From: JAISFI01 sp031553775
GTDB lineage: Bacteria; Bacteroidota; Bacteroidia; Bacteroidales; Azobacteroidaceae
DNA length: 64,000 nt
Assembly: GCA_031553775.1 (NCBI GenBank)
Contig: JAVBLA010000012.1
Coordinates: 84,228 to 148,227, forward strand
Direction: 5' to 3'
Shown here: positions 47,480 through 55,021 of the stretch, piece after piece
Numbering within the stretch: the first letter of the stretch is position 1
Layout of the letters: each line of letters begins with the position of its first letter
Notes under the pieces: model-generated
What the model was told of the DNA's origin: nothing
What the model saw: only the letters and a program-made list of their open reading frames with translations
Databases searched by the model: none
Program-made: the position numbers and the translations under genes

Positions 47480-48071
47480 ATGGATATTAAATGCAGTTGG
47501 AGCAGTTGTTAATGCTGCTATTGACTATGGCTCTCAAGTAGCTGTAAATTTAGCAACTGGAAATGGAAATGCATTTACAGATGTCAATGTGGGTTCGATA
47601 TTAGTTTCGGCAGTAGAAGGTGCTATAAATCCTGTAGGAGGAGTAACAAAGAATATTGCAAAGAATGTAGGAAAAGCAGCAGTAAAGACTGTTGCAAAAG
47701 AAATGGCGAAAGAAGGAGCAAAAAGTGCAACAGGGCAGGCATTAGATAATGCAATAAAAGGAGAAAACTTAACAAATAATATTTTGGAATCAGCGGCAAT
47801 AGGAAGTGTTATTGGTACCTTAAATGTAAAGCCTGTTAATAATAATGCTAAAACTACAATAAATAAGATGACAAGTAAAATAGATAAAGGCAAATCTCTG
47901 ACGAAAAGACAAACAAATGCTTTAAATTCAGCAAAATCTGAATTAAAAAGTAATAAAGAGATTGAAATAACGACAAATATTGTCTCAAAAACATCACAAT
48001 CTGCTGTAAATGAGAAAATAAGAAAAAATAAAATAATAAAAAATACCTCTAATGTTAAACAGTTAATATAG
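46937..48071 (+). pseudogene. Orphan RHS core plus alternative C-terminal tip module
   Basis: This is a headless RHS end: no signal peptide, no YD repeats, and a frameshift by a 10-base deletion early in the core. From 47070 the frame is open to 48071 and encodes the rest of the core followed by about 200 residues of different, AT-rich tip. The first half of that tip is Gly/Ala/Val-rich (V-G-A-V-V-N-A-A-I-D-Y-G, I-A-K-N-V-G-K-A-A-V-K-T-V-A-K). The second half is Lys/Asn/Ser-rich with no recognised toxin motif. Displaced modules of this type are known in rhs loci as reservoirs that can be recombined onto the main gene. A crossover within the core downstream of 47035 would give an in-frame protein carrying the new tip. 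Confidence 0.75.
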
Positions 48072-48304
48072 ACAACAAAAAAACGGACTTCTTATATTTT
48101 GTGATTTTGACCATGAACTGCTCAGGGAAAGAAAGCGTTCCTTTGAAAGGTTCAGCTCTCTGTCGTTTTTGAGACAACTAACAGGTTTTGCCTAAAAAAA
48201 TGGGAGGTCTATTCTTGAACCCTTTGAAATCAACTCCTATTCGTGTCGGTTTTGGGGAGTTTTTTAGTAATCGCTAATTTTAGTCAGATAATAGTAAAAA
48301 AGTG
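48072..48304. other. Intergenic stretch after the orphan tip
   Basis: This 233-base stretch has no convincing gene. One + strand frame is open for about 40 codons ending at 48195 (…D-F-D-H-E-L-L-R-E-R-K-R…) and may be debris of an earlier insertion. No promoter consensus was found. Confidence 0.3.
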
Positions 48305-48706
48305 ATGAAATTAATAAAGCCCAATTTAATAATATTATTATCCTCTCTATTAAGTATTTCTGCTTTTTGTGTGGCATTTTATGTCTCCTGGACAGATAGA
48401 ACGACTAGACTAAAGGGAGATCTACAAAAAGTTCAAATTGTAAAAATAAATACCAGCAAATTTGCTCTTTTTGCAATTGTATCTATTGATGAAAAGATGT
48501 TGAGTGCGGGAAGTATTGGCAATAATGTATCAGAGGGAGATTCCATTTGGGTTAGGTATATGCCGGAAAAGCATAATGTTGTTCAAGAAAGAGTTAATCC
48601 AAACAGGTATTATCTTTTTTTTGCTATAGAGGTAATCTTCTTGATAGTTGGAATTGCATTATTCATTGAATCTCTAAAAGGGAAAAGTATTTGGACTTAT
48701 GTGTAA
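48305..48706 (+). CDS. Small membrane protein, candidate immunity for the orphan tip
   Basis: ATG 48305 was chosen (a GTG lies 3 bases earlier). The 133-residue protein has one N-terminal (about 8-28) and one C-terminal (about 101-121) membrane segment. The extracytoplasmic domain between them (D-L-Q-K-V-Q-I-V-K-I-N) resembles in layout the DUF3592-type proteins, small beta-rich domains between two helices. It follows the orphan tip by 230 bases, the position expected for a cognate immunity gene, but no family match can be claimed. Confidence 0.5.
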   Translation: MKLIKPNLIILLSSLLSISAFCVAFYVSWTDRTTRLKGDLQKVQIVKINTSKFALFAIVSIDEKMLSAGSIGNNVSEGDSIWVRYMPEKHNVVQERVNPNRYYLFFAIEVIFLIVGIALFIESLKGKSIWTYV

Positions 48707-48803
48707 TAGCAATTCAATCTGTTGTATTGGATTTCTCTGCGGAAATTCCCCCCTGTTCTGTTAAAACATAAAAAAAAGCCAGGTATTCCCCCCATCCTAC
48801 ACA

Positions 48804-48848
48804 AAAAAGCTGCCTTCCTTTTCCTCCAAAGGAAAGCAGCTTTAAAAA
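48804..48848. terminator. Bidirectional terminator between the RHS locus and HU gene
   Basis: AAAGCTGC (48806-48813) pairs with GCAGCTTT (48836-48843), extended inside by TTCCTTTT/AAAGGAA. A-runs and T-runs on both sides allow use from either strand, which suits the convergent genes. Confidence 0.8.
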
Positions 48849-48886
48849 ATTCCCATAGCAACCTTTTCAAAAAGTCAACTACCTTT

Positions 48887-49273
48887 TCACTTGATTTTCT
48901 CGTACTTCAAAGTAGCCAGCATTTCTTTCAGGTCTATACCGGGACGAAACCCCACTTTGGCGCTCCTAATCAGTGACGAATTGAATTTTTCTTCCGATTC
49001 GGCTCCCTCACCGCTGATAGCGATCTGAAATGTGCCGAAATCGCCGAAACGGACAATTTCACCGTTTTCCAGATGACGCCTTAAAACTTTAGTCAGATCG
49101 TTGAGTACTGCCAGCACATCGGTATCGCTAACGGTGGTGGAGCCTTCGGCTATTTCCTTACTCAACTTCTTGAAAGTTAATTCACTCCGGCTTTTGGCCT
49201 GTGCATAAAATTTGGGGGGAACTTCCCTGTCCTGCGGATTCGCTTTAGGGATAACTACATAACTTACTGCCAT
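48887..49273 (-). CDS. HU family histone-like DNA-binding protein (HU-HIG type)
   Basis: This 128-residue protein has the Bacteroidetes HU-HIG pattern: an N-terminal extension (M-A-V-S-Y-V-V-I-P-K-A-N-P), then helices with L-T-F-K-K-L-S-K-E-I-A and D-V-L-A-V-L-N-D-L. The DNA-binding arm begins at G-E-I-V-R-F-G-D-F-G-T-F and is followed by a Lys-rich C-terminus. HU proteins bind and bend DNA with little sequence preference. This subfamily is found in many copies in Bacteroidales genomes, often beside mobile or surface-polysaccharide genes. It has its own promoter, with a -7 box 33-40 bases before the ATG. Confidence 0.9.
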   Translation of the reverse strand: MAVSYVVIPKANPQDREVPPKFYAQAKSRSELTFKKLSKEIAEGSTTVSDTDVLAVLNDLTKVLRRHLENGEIVRFGDFGTFQIAISGEGAESEEKFNSSLIRSAKVGFRPGIDLKEMLATLKYEKIK

Positions 49274-49305
49274 AGCATATTGGTTTTTTGGTTAATAATA
49301 CGGCG

Positions 49306-49338
49306 CAAATATAAATAAAGTTCAATGATTATCTGCAA
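49306..49338 (-). promoter_or_regulatory. Promoter of the HU gene
   Basis: On the - strand TATATTTG (49313-49306) is an exact -7 box. A weak CTTG/TTG element (around 49339-49336) lies 22 bases upstream, inside a sequence shared with the inverted repeat at 60537. Confidence 0.55.
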
Positions 49339-49360
49339 GTTTTGATATAACTTTTCATTT

Positions 49361-49630
49361 TCATGGAGTGATATTCTCAATTATCAGCAGATTATTTTTC
49401 ACAATAACATTTACTTTACTCGAAATTTTGAATCCGGCTTCGTGCATCCAGGTGCCTGAAAGCCTCAGGTAAGGAACTTTGTTCCGGTTTTGGTACGTTT
49501 CAAAGGTAAGCCTCTCCCTTTCGGCAGAAATATACGATACCGTCATGGGGCGGACGTAAACTGCAGGTAATACCTCTTGATTTTTTGCAACGGGTTTGTT
49601 GCGCTGGTTTTGACTTTTTGAGTTTGGCAT
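49361..49630 (-). CDS. symE: SymE-family type I toxin-antitoxin toxin
   Basis: This 89-residue protein has the SymE core in its second half: Y-L-R-L-S-G-T-W-M-H-E-A-G-F then V-N-V-I-V-K-N-N-L-L-I-I-E-N-I. These match the L-x-G-x-W-L-x-x-A-G-F and x-V-x-V-x-V pattern of the family. E. coli SymE is an AbrB-fold-derived, SOS-induced protein that has been described as acting on RNA or the nucleoid, and it is controlled by an antisense RNA (SymR). Here the N-terminal 35 residues are polar and variable. The gene stands alone between HU and the sulfatase and has a long structured leader (see 49660-49730). Confidence 0.8.
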   Translation of the reverse strand: MPNSKSQNQRNKPVAKNQEVLPAVYVRPMTVSYISAERERLTFETYQNRNKVPYLRLSGTWMHEAGFKISSKVNVIVKNNLLIIENITP

Positions 49631-49647
49631 AAAAAAGTAAATTTTGA

Positions 49648-49680
49648 TTAAATAAAAAAGGCAGGTCTCGCCAAACTCAT
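49648..49680 (-). other. Upstream ORF in the symE leader
   Basis: ATG at 49680 opens a 10-codon ORF (M-S-L-A-R-P-A-F-F-I, stop TAA at 49650-49648), 17 bases before the symE ATG. Its start overlaps the strand that is complementary to the symE start region. Whether it is translated is unknown. Confidence 0.35.
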
Positions 49681-49730
49681 ATCAAAGCCGTGCTTCGAAA
49701 AGTCTCGGGACTTGCACCCGTAAGCCTGCC
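49660..49730 (-). ncRNA. Structured leader element of symE (no known family recognised)
   Basis: On the - strand the segment starts GGCAGG and ends CCTGCC (closing stem 49725-49730 with 49660-49665). Inside, GTGC…GCAC encloses AAGTC-CCGA-GACTT. Ten bases near its 3' part (49670-49679) are perfectly complementary to 49619-49628, which covers the last base of the symE start codon and codons 2-4. It may therefore be a cis-acting switch. A separate + strand RNA is also possible. Confidence 0.5.
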
Positions 49731-49785
49731 CATATTCTTTAAAATAAAAAGAACACGACATAAAGAAGATATGAATTTGGCACTG

Positions 49786-49793
49786 CAAAAATA
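49786..49793 (-). promoter_or_regulatory. -7 box of the symE promoter
   Basis: TATTTTTG on the - strand matches TAnnTTTG exactly. No good -33 box is seen. It would give a leader of about 150 bases that contains the structured element. The rest of 49800-49960 shows no exact promoter box for the sulfatase. Confidence 0.45.
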
Positions 49794-49960
49794 ATGATTT
49801 TTTCTACCATTATTCCTATTTCAATAAATATATTCCAAACTATCTGTAAGAAGAATGAAATCACCTGATAATCATTACGTAAGTTTAAACGAACCTTTCT
49901 TAATAATACGTGTTATTTTTATAGGGCAGGGAGTATAACTAACAAATCAATTTACAAATT

Positions 49961-51556
49961 ATGAACTTAAGAGAAAAATTAAAAAATTGCGGAAAAGTTG
50001 CAGCTGTGGGTGCAATTTTAGCTGTAGGTGCCGTTTTACCGCAAAAAGCTGAGGCACAGCAAGCGAAAGGGAAACCGAATATTGTAGTTATTTTCGGTGA
50101 CGATATAGGCCAATCGCAGGTCAGTGCCTATACACATGGAATGATGGGATATCGTACGCCTAATATCGACCGTTTATACAGAGAGGGTGTAATGTTTACC
50201 GATGCGTATGGGCAACAATCCTGTACGGCAGGCCGGGCAGCATTTATCCTCGGCCAGGAGCCGTTTCGCACAGGTCTGCTTACAATCGGTATGCCGGGAG
50301 ATGACCATGGTATTACAGATTGGATGCCTACTATTGCCGATGTATTGAAATCGCAGGGGTATGCTACCGGACAATTTGGTAAAAACCACTTGGGAGATCA
50401 GGATAAACATCTTCCTACCAAACATGGTTTTGACGAATTTTTTGGCAACCTGTATCACTTGAACGCAGAAGAAGAACCGGAAGGATATTTTTACCCGAAA
50501 GACCCGGAATTCCGTAAAAAATATGGCCCTCGTGGTGTATTAAAGTCAACTGCCGACGGTAAAGTGGAAGATACAGGTCCATTGACAAAAAAACGAATGG
50601 AAACCATTGATGAAGAATTCTTTGCTTCCTATAAAGATTTTGTAGGCCGACAGGCAAAAGCCAGCAAACCTTTCTTTGTGTGGTTCAACACTACCCGTAT
50701 GCACGTATTTACGCACCTGAAACCTGCATCTGTAGGTCTTACAGGCAAAGGAATTGAAGCCGACGGGATGAAAGAACACGACAATATGATTGGTGAATTG
50801 CTTAAACAATTAGATGATTTGGGTATTGCAGATAATACCATTGTGGTATATGCTACAGATAACGGAGGGGAAGTCGCTTCCTGGCCTGATGGCGGAATGA
50901 TGCCGTTCAAAGGAGAGAAAGGCACTACCTGGGAAGGCGGATTCCGTATCCCGATGCTGATGCGCTGGCCGGGCGTAATTAAGCCTCAAACCGAATGTAA
51001 TGAAATTATTTCTTTGATAGATTTATTCCCGACATTGTGCGATGCCGCCGGAGTTCCTAATATCAAAGAAAAGATGGCCCAGGGCTGGAGTGGAGCCGGT
51101 AAATCGTTCAAGGTACACTTAGACGGATATGATTTCGTACCCTATTTCCAGGGTAAAGTAGACAAAGGTCCCCGGGAAAATATCATGTATTTCGACCAGG
51201 CGGGAAACCTGAATGCCATTCGCTGGAACGACTGGAAAGTAGCTTTTGCGGTCGCTTCAGAAGGGAATATTGCCACCTCTCACCGTGAAGTTACAGCGTG
51301 GGCAAGGGTATACAATTTACGGATGGACCCCTATGAACGTAAAGATGAAAGCGGAATGGAAACCGAATGGAGTATGCAACAAATGTGGTTGCTTGTACCC
51401 ATTCAACAGCAAGTAAAAGCTTTCTTTACTGATTTTGAAAAATATCCTTACCAGACAGGTAGTAGTTTGAATCCGTCAGGTATTAATTATGGTTTACTTA
51501 AACAACAGGAAGCCTTACAAAGGTTGAAAGAGCTGGAAACATTAAAGCCGAATTAA
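49961..51556 (+). CDS. Secreted sulfatase (arylsulfatase family)
   Basis: This 531-residue protein has a signal peptide of about 32 residues ending A-E-A-Q. The alkaline-phosphatase-superfamily sulfatase fold is shown by the metal motif G-D-D (D47, D48) and the formylglycine motif C-T-A-G-R (C88), where Cys is oxidised by a maturase in the cytoplasm before export. Further marks are N-G-G-E near residue 304 and a C-terminal subdomain with R-W-N-D-W-K-V. It removes sulfate esters from a carbohydrate or aromatic substrate. The formylglycine motif is the C-x-A-x-R variant rather than C-x-P-S-R. No maturase gene is in the window. A strong terminator follows, so it is a single-gene unit. Confidence 0.9.
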   Translation: MNLREKLKNCGKVAAVGAILAVGAVLPQKAEAQQAKGKPNIVVIFGDDIGQSQVSAYTHGMMGYRTPNIDRLYREGVMFTDAYGQQSCTAGRAAFILGQEPFRTGLLTIGMPGDDHGITDWMPTIADVLKSQGYATGQFGKNHLGDQDKHLPTKHGFDEFFGNLYHLNAEEEPEGYFYPKDPEFRKKYGPRGVLKSTADGKVEDTGPLTKKRMETIDEEFFASYKDFVGRQAKASKPFFVWFNTTRMHVFTHLKPASVGLTGKGIEADGMKEHDNMIGELLKQLDDLGIADNTIVVYATDNGGEVASWPDGGMMPFKGEKGTTWEGGFRIPMLMRWPGVIKPQTECNEIISLIDLFPTLCDAAGVPNIKEKMAQGWSGAGKSFKVHLDGYDFVPYFQGKVDKGPRENIMYFDQAGNLNAIRWNDWKVAFAVASEGNIATSHREVTAWARVYNLRMDPYERKDESGMETEWSMQQMWLLVPIQQQVKAFFTDFEKYPYQTGSSLNPSGINYGLLKQQEALQRLKELETLKPN

Positions 51557-51592
51557 CGGTAGTTTCTAAGTTTGTATTTCAGATTTGTACTC

Positions 51593-51625
51593 ATGGGGTT
51601 GTCGGAATGGCAACCCCATTTTTTA
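51593..51625 (+). terminator. Terminator after the sulfatase
   Basis: ATGGGGTTG (51593-51601) pairs with CAACCCCAT (51611-51619), followed by a T6 run. The 200 bases between this and the next gene show no other element. Confidence 0.9.
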
Positions 51626-51819
51626 AATAAGGCATATCAAGTTCTCTCTATATTCTTAAAATTCCCTTCTACACAGGATAACTCTTTATCTTTAAGCTTC
51701 AAAGATCGTTCAGGGAAGAATTCTTATGATGAACCATGAAGTTTTTAAAATGTTTGGCAGAAATGATGAAAAAGCAGTACATTTGATATCTTCTTACAGC
51801 ATTTTAATAAAAACTGATT

Positions 51820-54800
51820 ATGTCTCTTGTCTCTTTCCGCAAGTGTCTCCTGTATTTGCTGGTGTTGATGCCGGCAAACTTCATTTATTCGCAAAATTTG
51901 TGCGACAGCTTAAAAAACGAAATATCGGTATATCTTACCTCTTATACGCAAAAAAAACTGGCGATCGGTACTATCAAAATAGACTCGGCAACCGTCGTCC
52001 GAAAGAAAAAGCAAATCGACCTGTACGCCAATATCAATTGCTCCTATATCCCTTTCCGGGAAGAAAACGTAGCGGATATTTACGGAAATATCCACCGGAT
52101 CCTTTCCCCGGAATACGAAAAATTCAACATCCGGCTGATCACAGATAAACACCCCGTAGAGGAACTGATAACCGGACAAAAACGGAAAAAGACATTTACC
52201 AACCGGCTGGAAAAACCGCTTGTGACTCCGGTTGATCGACCTTACAAAATCGACCGGGGACTGGAAGACCGGCATATCGCCCTTTGGCAGAGTCACGGCC
52301 TGTATTACGAGCAGAAACTGGCCCGCTGGGAATGGCAGCGGGCGCGGTTGTTCCAAACGGTGGAAGACCTCTATACGCAGGCCTATGTGCTGCCTTATCT
52401 GGTTCCCATGCTGGAAAACGCGGGAGCGAATGTATTGCTTCCCCGGGAACGGGATATCCAATATCAGGAGGTGATCGTGGATAACGACCGGAATACCGGA
52501 ACTTCTTCTTACCGGGAAAAGCACGGAAAAGAACAATGGATGCAGGGTAGCGGAGCCGGTTTTGCACATTTGAAAGAGGAATACGTCGACTATGAAAATC
52601 CTTTCAAAGACGGAACATTCCGGCAAATCGAAACCATCAAAAAAGGAGAAGAGAGTGTGGCCGAGTGGACTCCGGAAATTCCCGAATCGGGTCGTTATGC
52701 CGTATATGTATCCTATCAAACCGTAGACAATAGTACAGAAGATGCACTTTATATTATATCCCATGCAGGTGGAGAAACTTCTTTCAGGGTAAACCAAACC
52801 ATGGGTGGCGGAACCTGGATTTACCTGGGGCATTTTGATTTCAAGGCAGGATTGAATGAAACAGGAAAAGTCCGGCTTTCTAATCTTTCCGTCCGTTCCA
52901 ACCGGATCGTGACGGCCGATGCCGTAAAAATAGGAGGAGGTTACGGTAACATCGCAAGGAAAGTAAACGATCAGCTTATCCTTACCGAAAATATCAAAAG
53001 CTCCGAAAATGCAGGAGAACAACAGGCAAAAACGAAATTCCCGGTAACATCTGTATCCGAAACCAGCGGATCTCCCCGTTTCACGGAAGCTGCCCGCTAT
53101 TGGTTGCAATGGGCCGGATTCCCGGATAGTATTTATTCGAAAAACAAGGGAGTCAACGATTATATGGACGATTACCAGTCGCGGGGACGCTGGGTGAACT
53201 ACATTGCCGGTGGTTCGACCGCCAATCCGAAAACTCCGGGTCTGCATATCCCCGTAGACCTGGCTTTTGCCTTTCATACGGATGCCGGTACTACCCCGGA
53301 CGATTCGATCATCGGTACTTTGGGCATTTTTTCCACCCGGGCGAATGACGGTATTTTTCTAAACAACAAAGCATCCCGCTACCTTTCGAGAGATCTGTCC
53401 GATCTGATCCAGACCCAAATAGTAGAAGATGTCCGCCGGCTTTACGAACCTGCCTGGAGCAGGCGCGGCCTTTGGAACCGCACGTATTCGGAAGCGGAAA
53501 CGCCGCAGGTGCCGACTATGCTCCTGGAATTTCTTTCCCATCAGAACCTTGCCGATATGCGTTATGGCCTCGATCCCCGTTTCCGGTTCGATGTCAGCCG
53601 GGCCATCTATAAAGGGATGCTGAAGTTTATCTCCCAACAGTATAAACAGGAATATATCGTCCAGCCTTTACCTCCGGACGGGTTTGGTATCCGTTTTATC
53701 TCTGAAAATGAAGTGGAGCTGTTCTGGCAGGCAGTGCCTGATACCCTGGAACCTACCGCCCATCCTGAAAAGTTTGTGGTATATACCCGTACAGGAAACG
53801 GAGGATTTGACAATGGAATGTCGGTAACCGGAAATTCCTGCCGTTTTGCTCAACAATCAGGCGTACAGTACAGCTATAAAGTAACGGCCGTGAATAGGGG
53901 AGGAGAGAGTTTCTCCTCGGAAATCCTGTCGGCCTGCCGGATGCCTTCCGAAAGAGGCTTGGTGCTGATTGTCAACGGATTCTACAGGGTCAGCGCTCCG
54001 GATTGTTTTGTCTCTTCCGATGGTTTGGCCGGATTTACCGACCGGATGGACCATGGTGTTCCCGATAAATATGACATCAGCTATACGGGTAGTCAGCATG
54101 AATTTCGTCGCTCGATTCCCTGGACGGACGACGATTCTCCCGGGTTCGGGGCCAGCGATGCCAATTATGAAGGAAGAGTGATCGCAGGGAATACATTCGA
54201 TTACCCTTCCGTACACGGAGAAGCCATTGCCGCTGCCGGTTATTCCTATGTTTCCTGCAGTGCAAAAGCCGTAATGGAAGGAATGGTTGACCTGAATGCA
54301 TACAAACTGGTCGATTGGATATTGGGCAAGCAAAAGCAAACGCTTATCGGCAGGGGAATACACGCTCCTTTATTCAAGACTTTTCCTGCAGCTTTGCAAA
54401 CATCCATTACCGGATACTGCCATAACGGAGGCAATATATTTATTTCCGGCGCTTTCGTCGGCAGCGATTTGGCGCACACACCGGAAGATATCCTTTTCGC
54501 AACCGATATCCTGAAATACAAATGGAGAACAGGTTGTGCAGCCGTGACAGGCAAAATAAAAACGGTTCCTTCTCCTTTTCCATTATCTGCCGGCACTTAT
54601 ACCTATTATCACGAACCCAATGAGCAAAGCTATGTAGTAGAATCTCCCGATGCCATCGAACCTGTCGGGCCCGATGCGGCTACTATTTTCAGGTATCCGG
54701 AAAATAATCTGAGTGCGGGAATTGCATTCAGTGGAAATTACCGAACCTGTGTGCTTGGTTTTCCTTTTGAAGCGGTTAAAGGAAAAGAAGAAAGAGCAAA

Positions 54801-54840
54801 AATGATGGCAGGAATACTGCAAGCCCTGACCGAAAATTAA
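51820..54840 (+). CDS. Amidase-fold secreted protein interrupted by a golvesin-like domain ('xanthan lyase'-type)
   Basis: This 1006-residue protein has a signal peptide ending I-Y-S-Q (about 25). The order of probable Amidase_3 residues is H159 (Q-S-H-G), E171 (W-E-W-Q-R), then about 315 residues later H486 (F-H-T-D-A-G) and E570 (L-L-E-F-L-S-H-Q). Between them sits a golvesin-C-terminal-like beta domain (about 255-370; A-E-W-T-P-E-I-P-E-S-G-R-Y-A-V-Y-V-S-Y, D-A-V-K-I-G-G-G). A fibronectin-III domain (about 620-705) and a C-terminal alpha/beta domain (about 705-1000) follow. Such proteins are often annotated as xanthan lyase or amidase in Bacteroidales, but the visible residues point to a zinc amidase. 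It probably hydrolyses cell-wall material; specificity unknown. Confidence 0.7.
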   Translation: MSLVSFRKCLLYLLVLMPANFIYSQNLCDSLKNEISVYLTSYTQKKLAIGTIKIDSATVVRKKKQIDLYANINCSYIPFREENVADIYGNIHRILSPEYEKFNIRLITDKHPVEELITGQKRKKTFTNRLEKPLVTPVDRPYKIDRGLEDRHIALWQSHGLYYEQKLARWEWQRARLFQTVEDLYTQAYVLPYLVPMLENAGANVLLPRERDIQYQEVIVDNDRNTGTSSYREKHGKEQWMQGSGAGFAHLKEEYVDYENPFKDGTFRQIETIKKGEESVAEWTPEIPESGRYAVYVSYQTVDNSTEDALYIISHAGGETSFRVNQTMGGGTWIYLGHFDFKAGLNETGKVRLSNLSVRSNRIVTADAVKIGGGYGNIARKVNDQLILTENIKSSENAGEQQAKTKFPVTSVSETSGSPRFTEAARYWLQWAGFPDSIYSKNKGVNDYMDDYQSRGRWVNYIAGGSTANPKTPGLHIPVDLAFAFHTDAGTTPDDSIIGTLGIFSTRANDGIFLNNKASRYLSRDLSDLIQTQIVEDVRRLYEPAWSRRGLWNRTYSEAETPQVPTMLLEFLSHQNLADMRYGLDPRFRFDVSRAIYKGMLKFISQQYKQEYIVQPLPPDGFGIRFISENEVELFWQAVPDTLEPTAHPEKFVVYTRTGNGGFDNGMSVTGNSCRFAQQSGVQYSYKVTAVNRGGESFSSEILSACRMPSERGLVLIVNGFYRVSAPDCFVSSDGLAGFTDRMDHGVPDKYDISYTGSQHEFRRSIPWTDDDSPGFGASDANYEGRVIAGNTFDYPSVHGEAIAAAGYSYVSCSAKAVMEGMVDLNAYKLVDWILGKQKQTLIGRGIHAPLFKTFPAALQTSITGYCHNGGNIFISGAFVGSDLAHTPEDILFATDILKYKWRTGCAAVTGKIKTVPSPFPLSAGTYTYYHEPNEQSYVVESPDAIEPVGPDAATIFRYPENNLSAGIAFSGNYRTCVLGFPFEAVKGKEERAKMMAGILQALTEN

Positions 54841-54961
54841 TCCGGACAAAATCATCAGTTACACATCATTTTATTTATTTTCCGAATAATACTTTTTATC
54901 CGGATATGTGTTCTATCCTGTAGAAATCAAGAAAAATAAGTAATATCTTAAATTATTTAGT

Positions 54962-54969
54962 TACTTTTG
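54962..54969 (+). promoter_or_regulatory. -7 box upstream of the EEP-family gene
   Basis: TACTTTTG matches TAnnTTTG, 53 bases before the ATG at 55022. Just downstream CAGATTTT/AAAATCTG (54972-54991) forms an 8-bp inverted repeat that could be an operator. No -33 TTTG is seen. Confidence 0.4.
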
Positions 54970-55021
54970 AACAGATTTTTAAGAAAATCTGCCATGAAGA
55001 ACAACTATTCTATTTTGTATC

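Noticed and set aside
48722..48976. 84-codon + strand frame
   Set aside because: It runs through the terminator hairpin and into the antisense of the HU gene and reads as low-complexity Lys/Phe/Pro.
49660..49730. Possible tRNA, suggested by the complementary ends and TTCGAAA
   Set aside because: The arms do not form a cloverleaf and there is no anticodon arm of proper size or TTC-loop position.
49660..49793. CRISPR-like or riboswitch assignment for the symE leader
   Set aside because: No repeated spacer structure, and no match to any riboswitch core I can recall. It is reported only as an unnamed structured leader.
51726..52148. 140-codon + strand frame overlapping the start of the amidase-like gene
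   Set aside because: Different frame from the supported gene, no domain; the other frame has the signal peptide and continues for 1006 residues.
51910..53277. Long - strand open frame (455 codons) opposite the amidase-like gene
   Set aside because: The + strand frame has a signal peptide and recognisable domains, while the antisense product is Phe/Arg/Cys-rich without domain features. It is a by-product of codon use.
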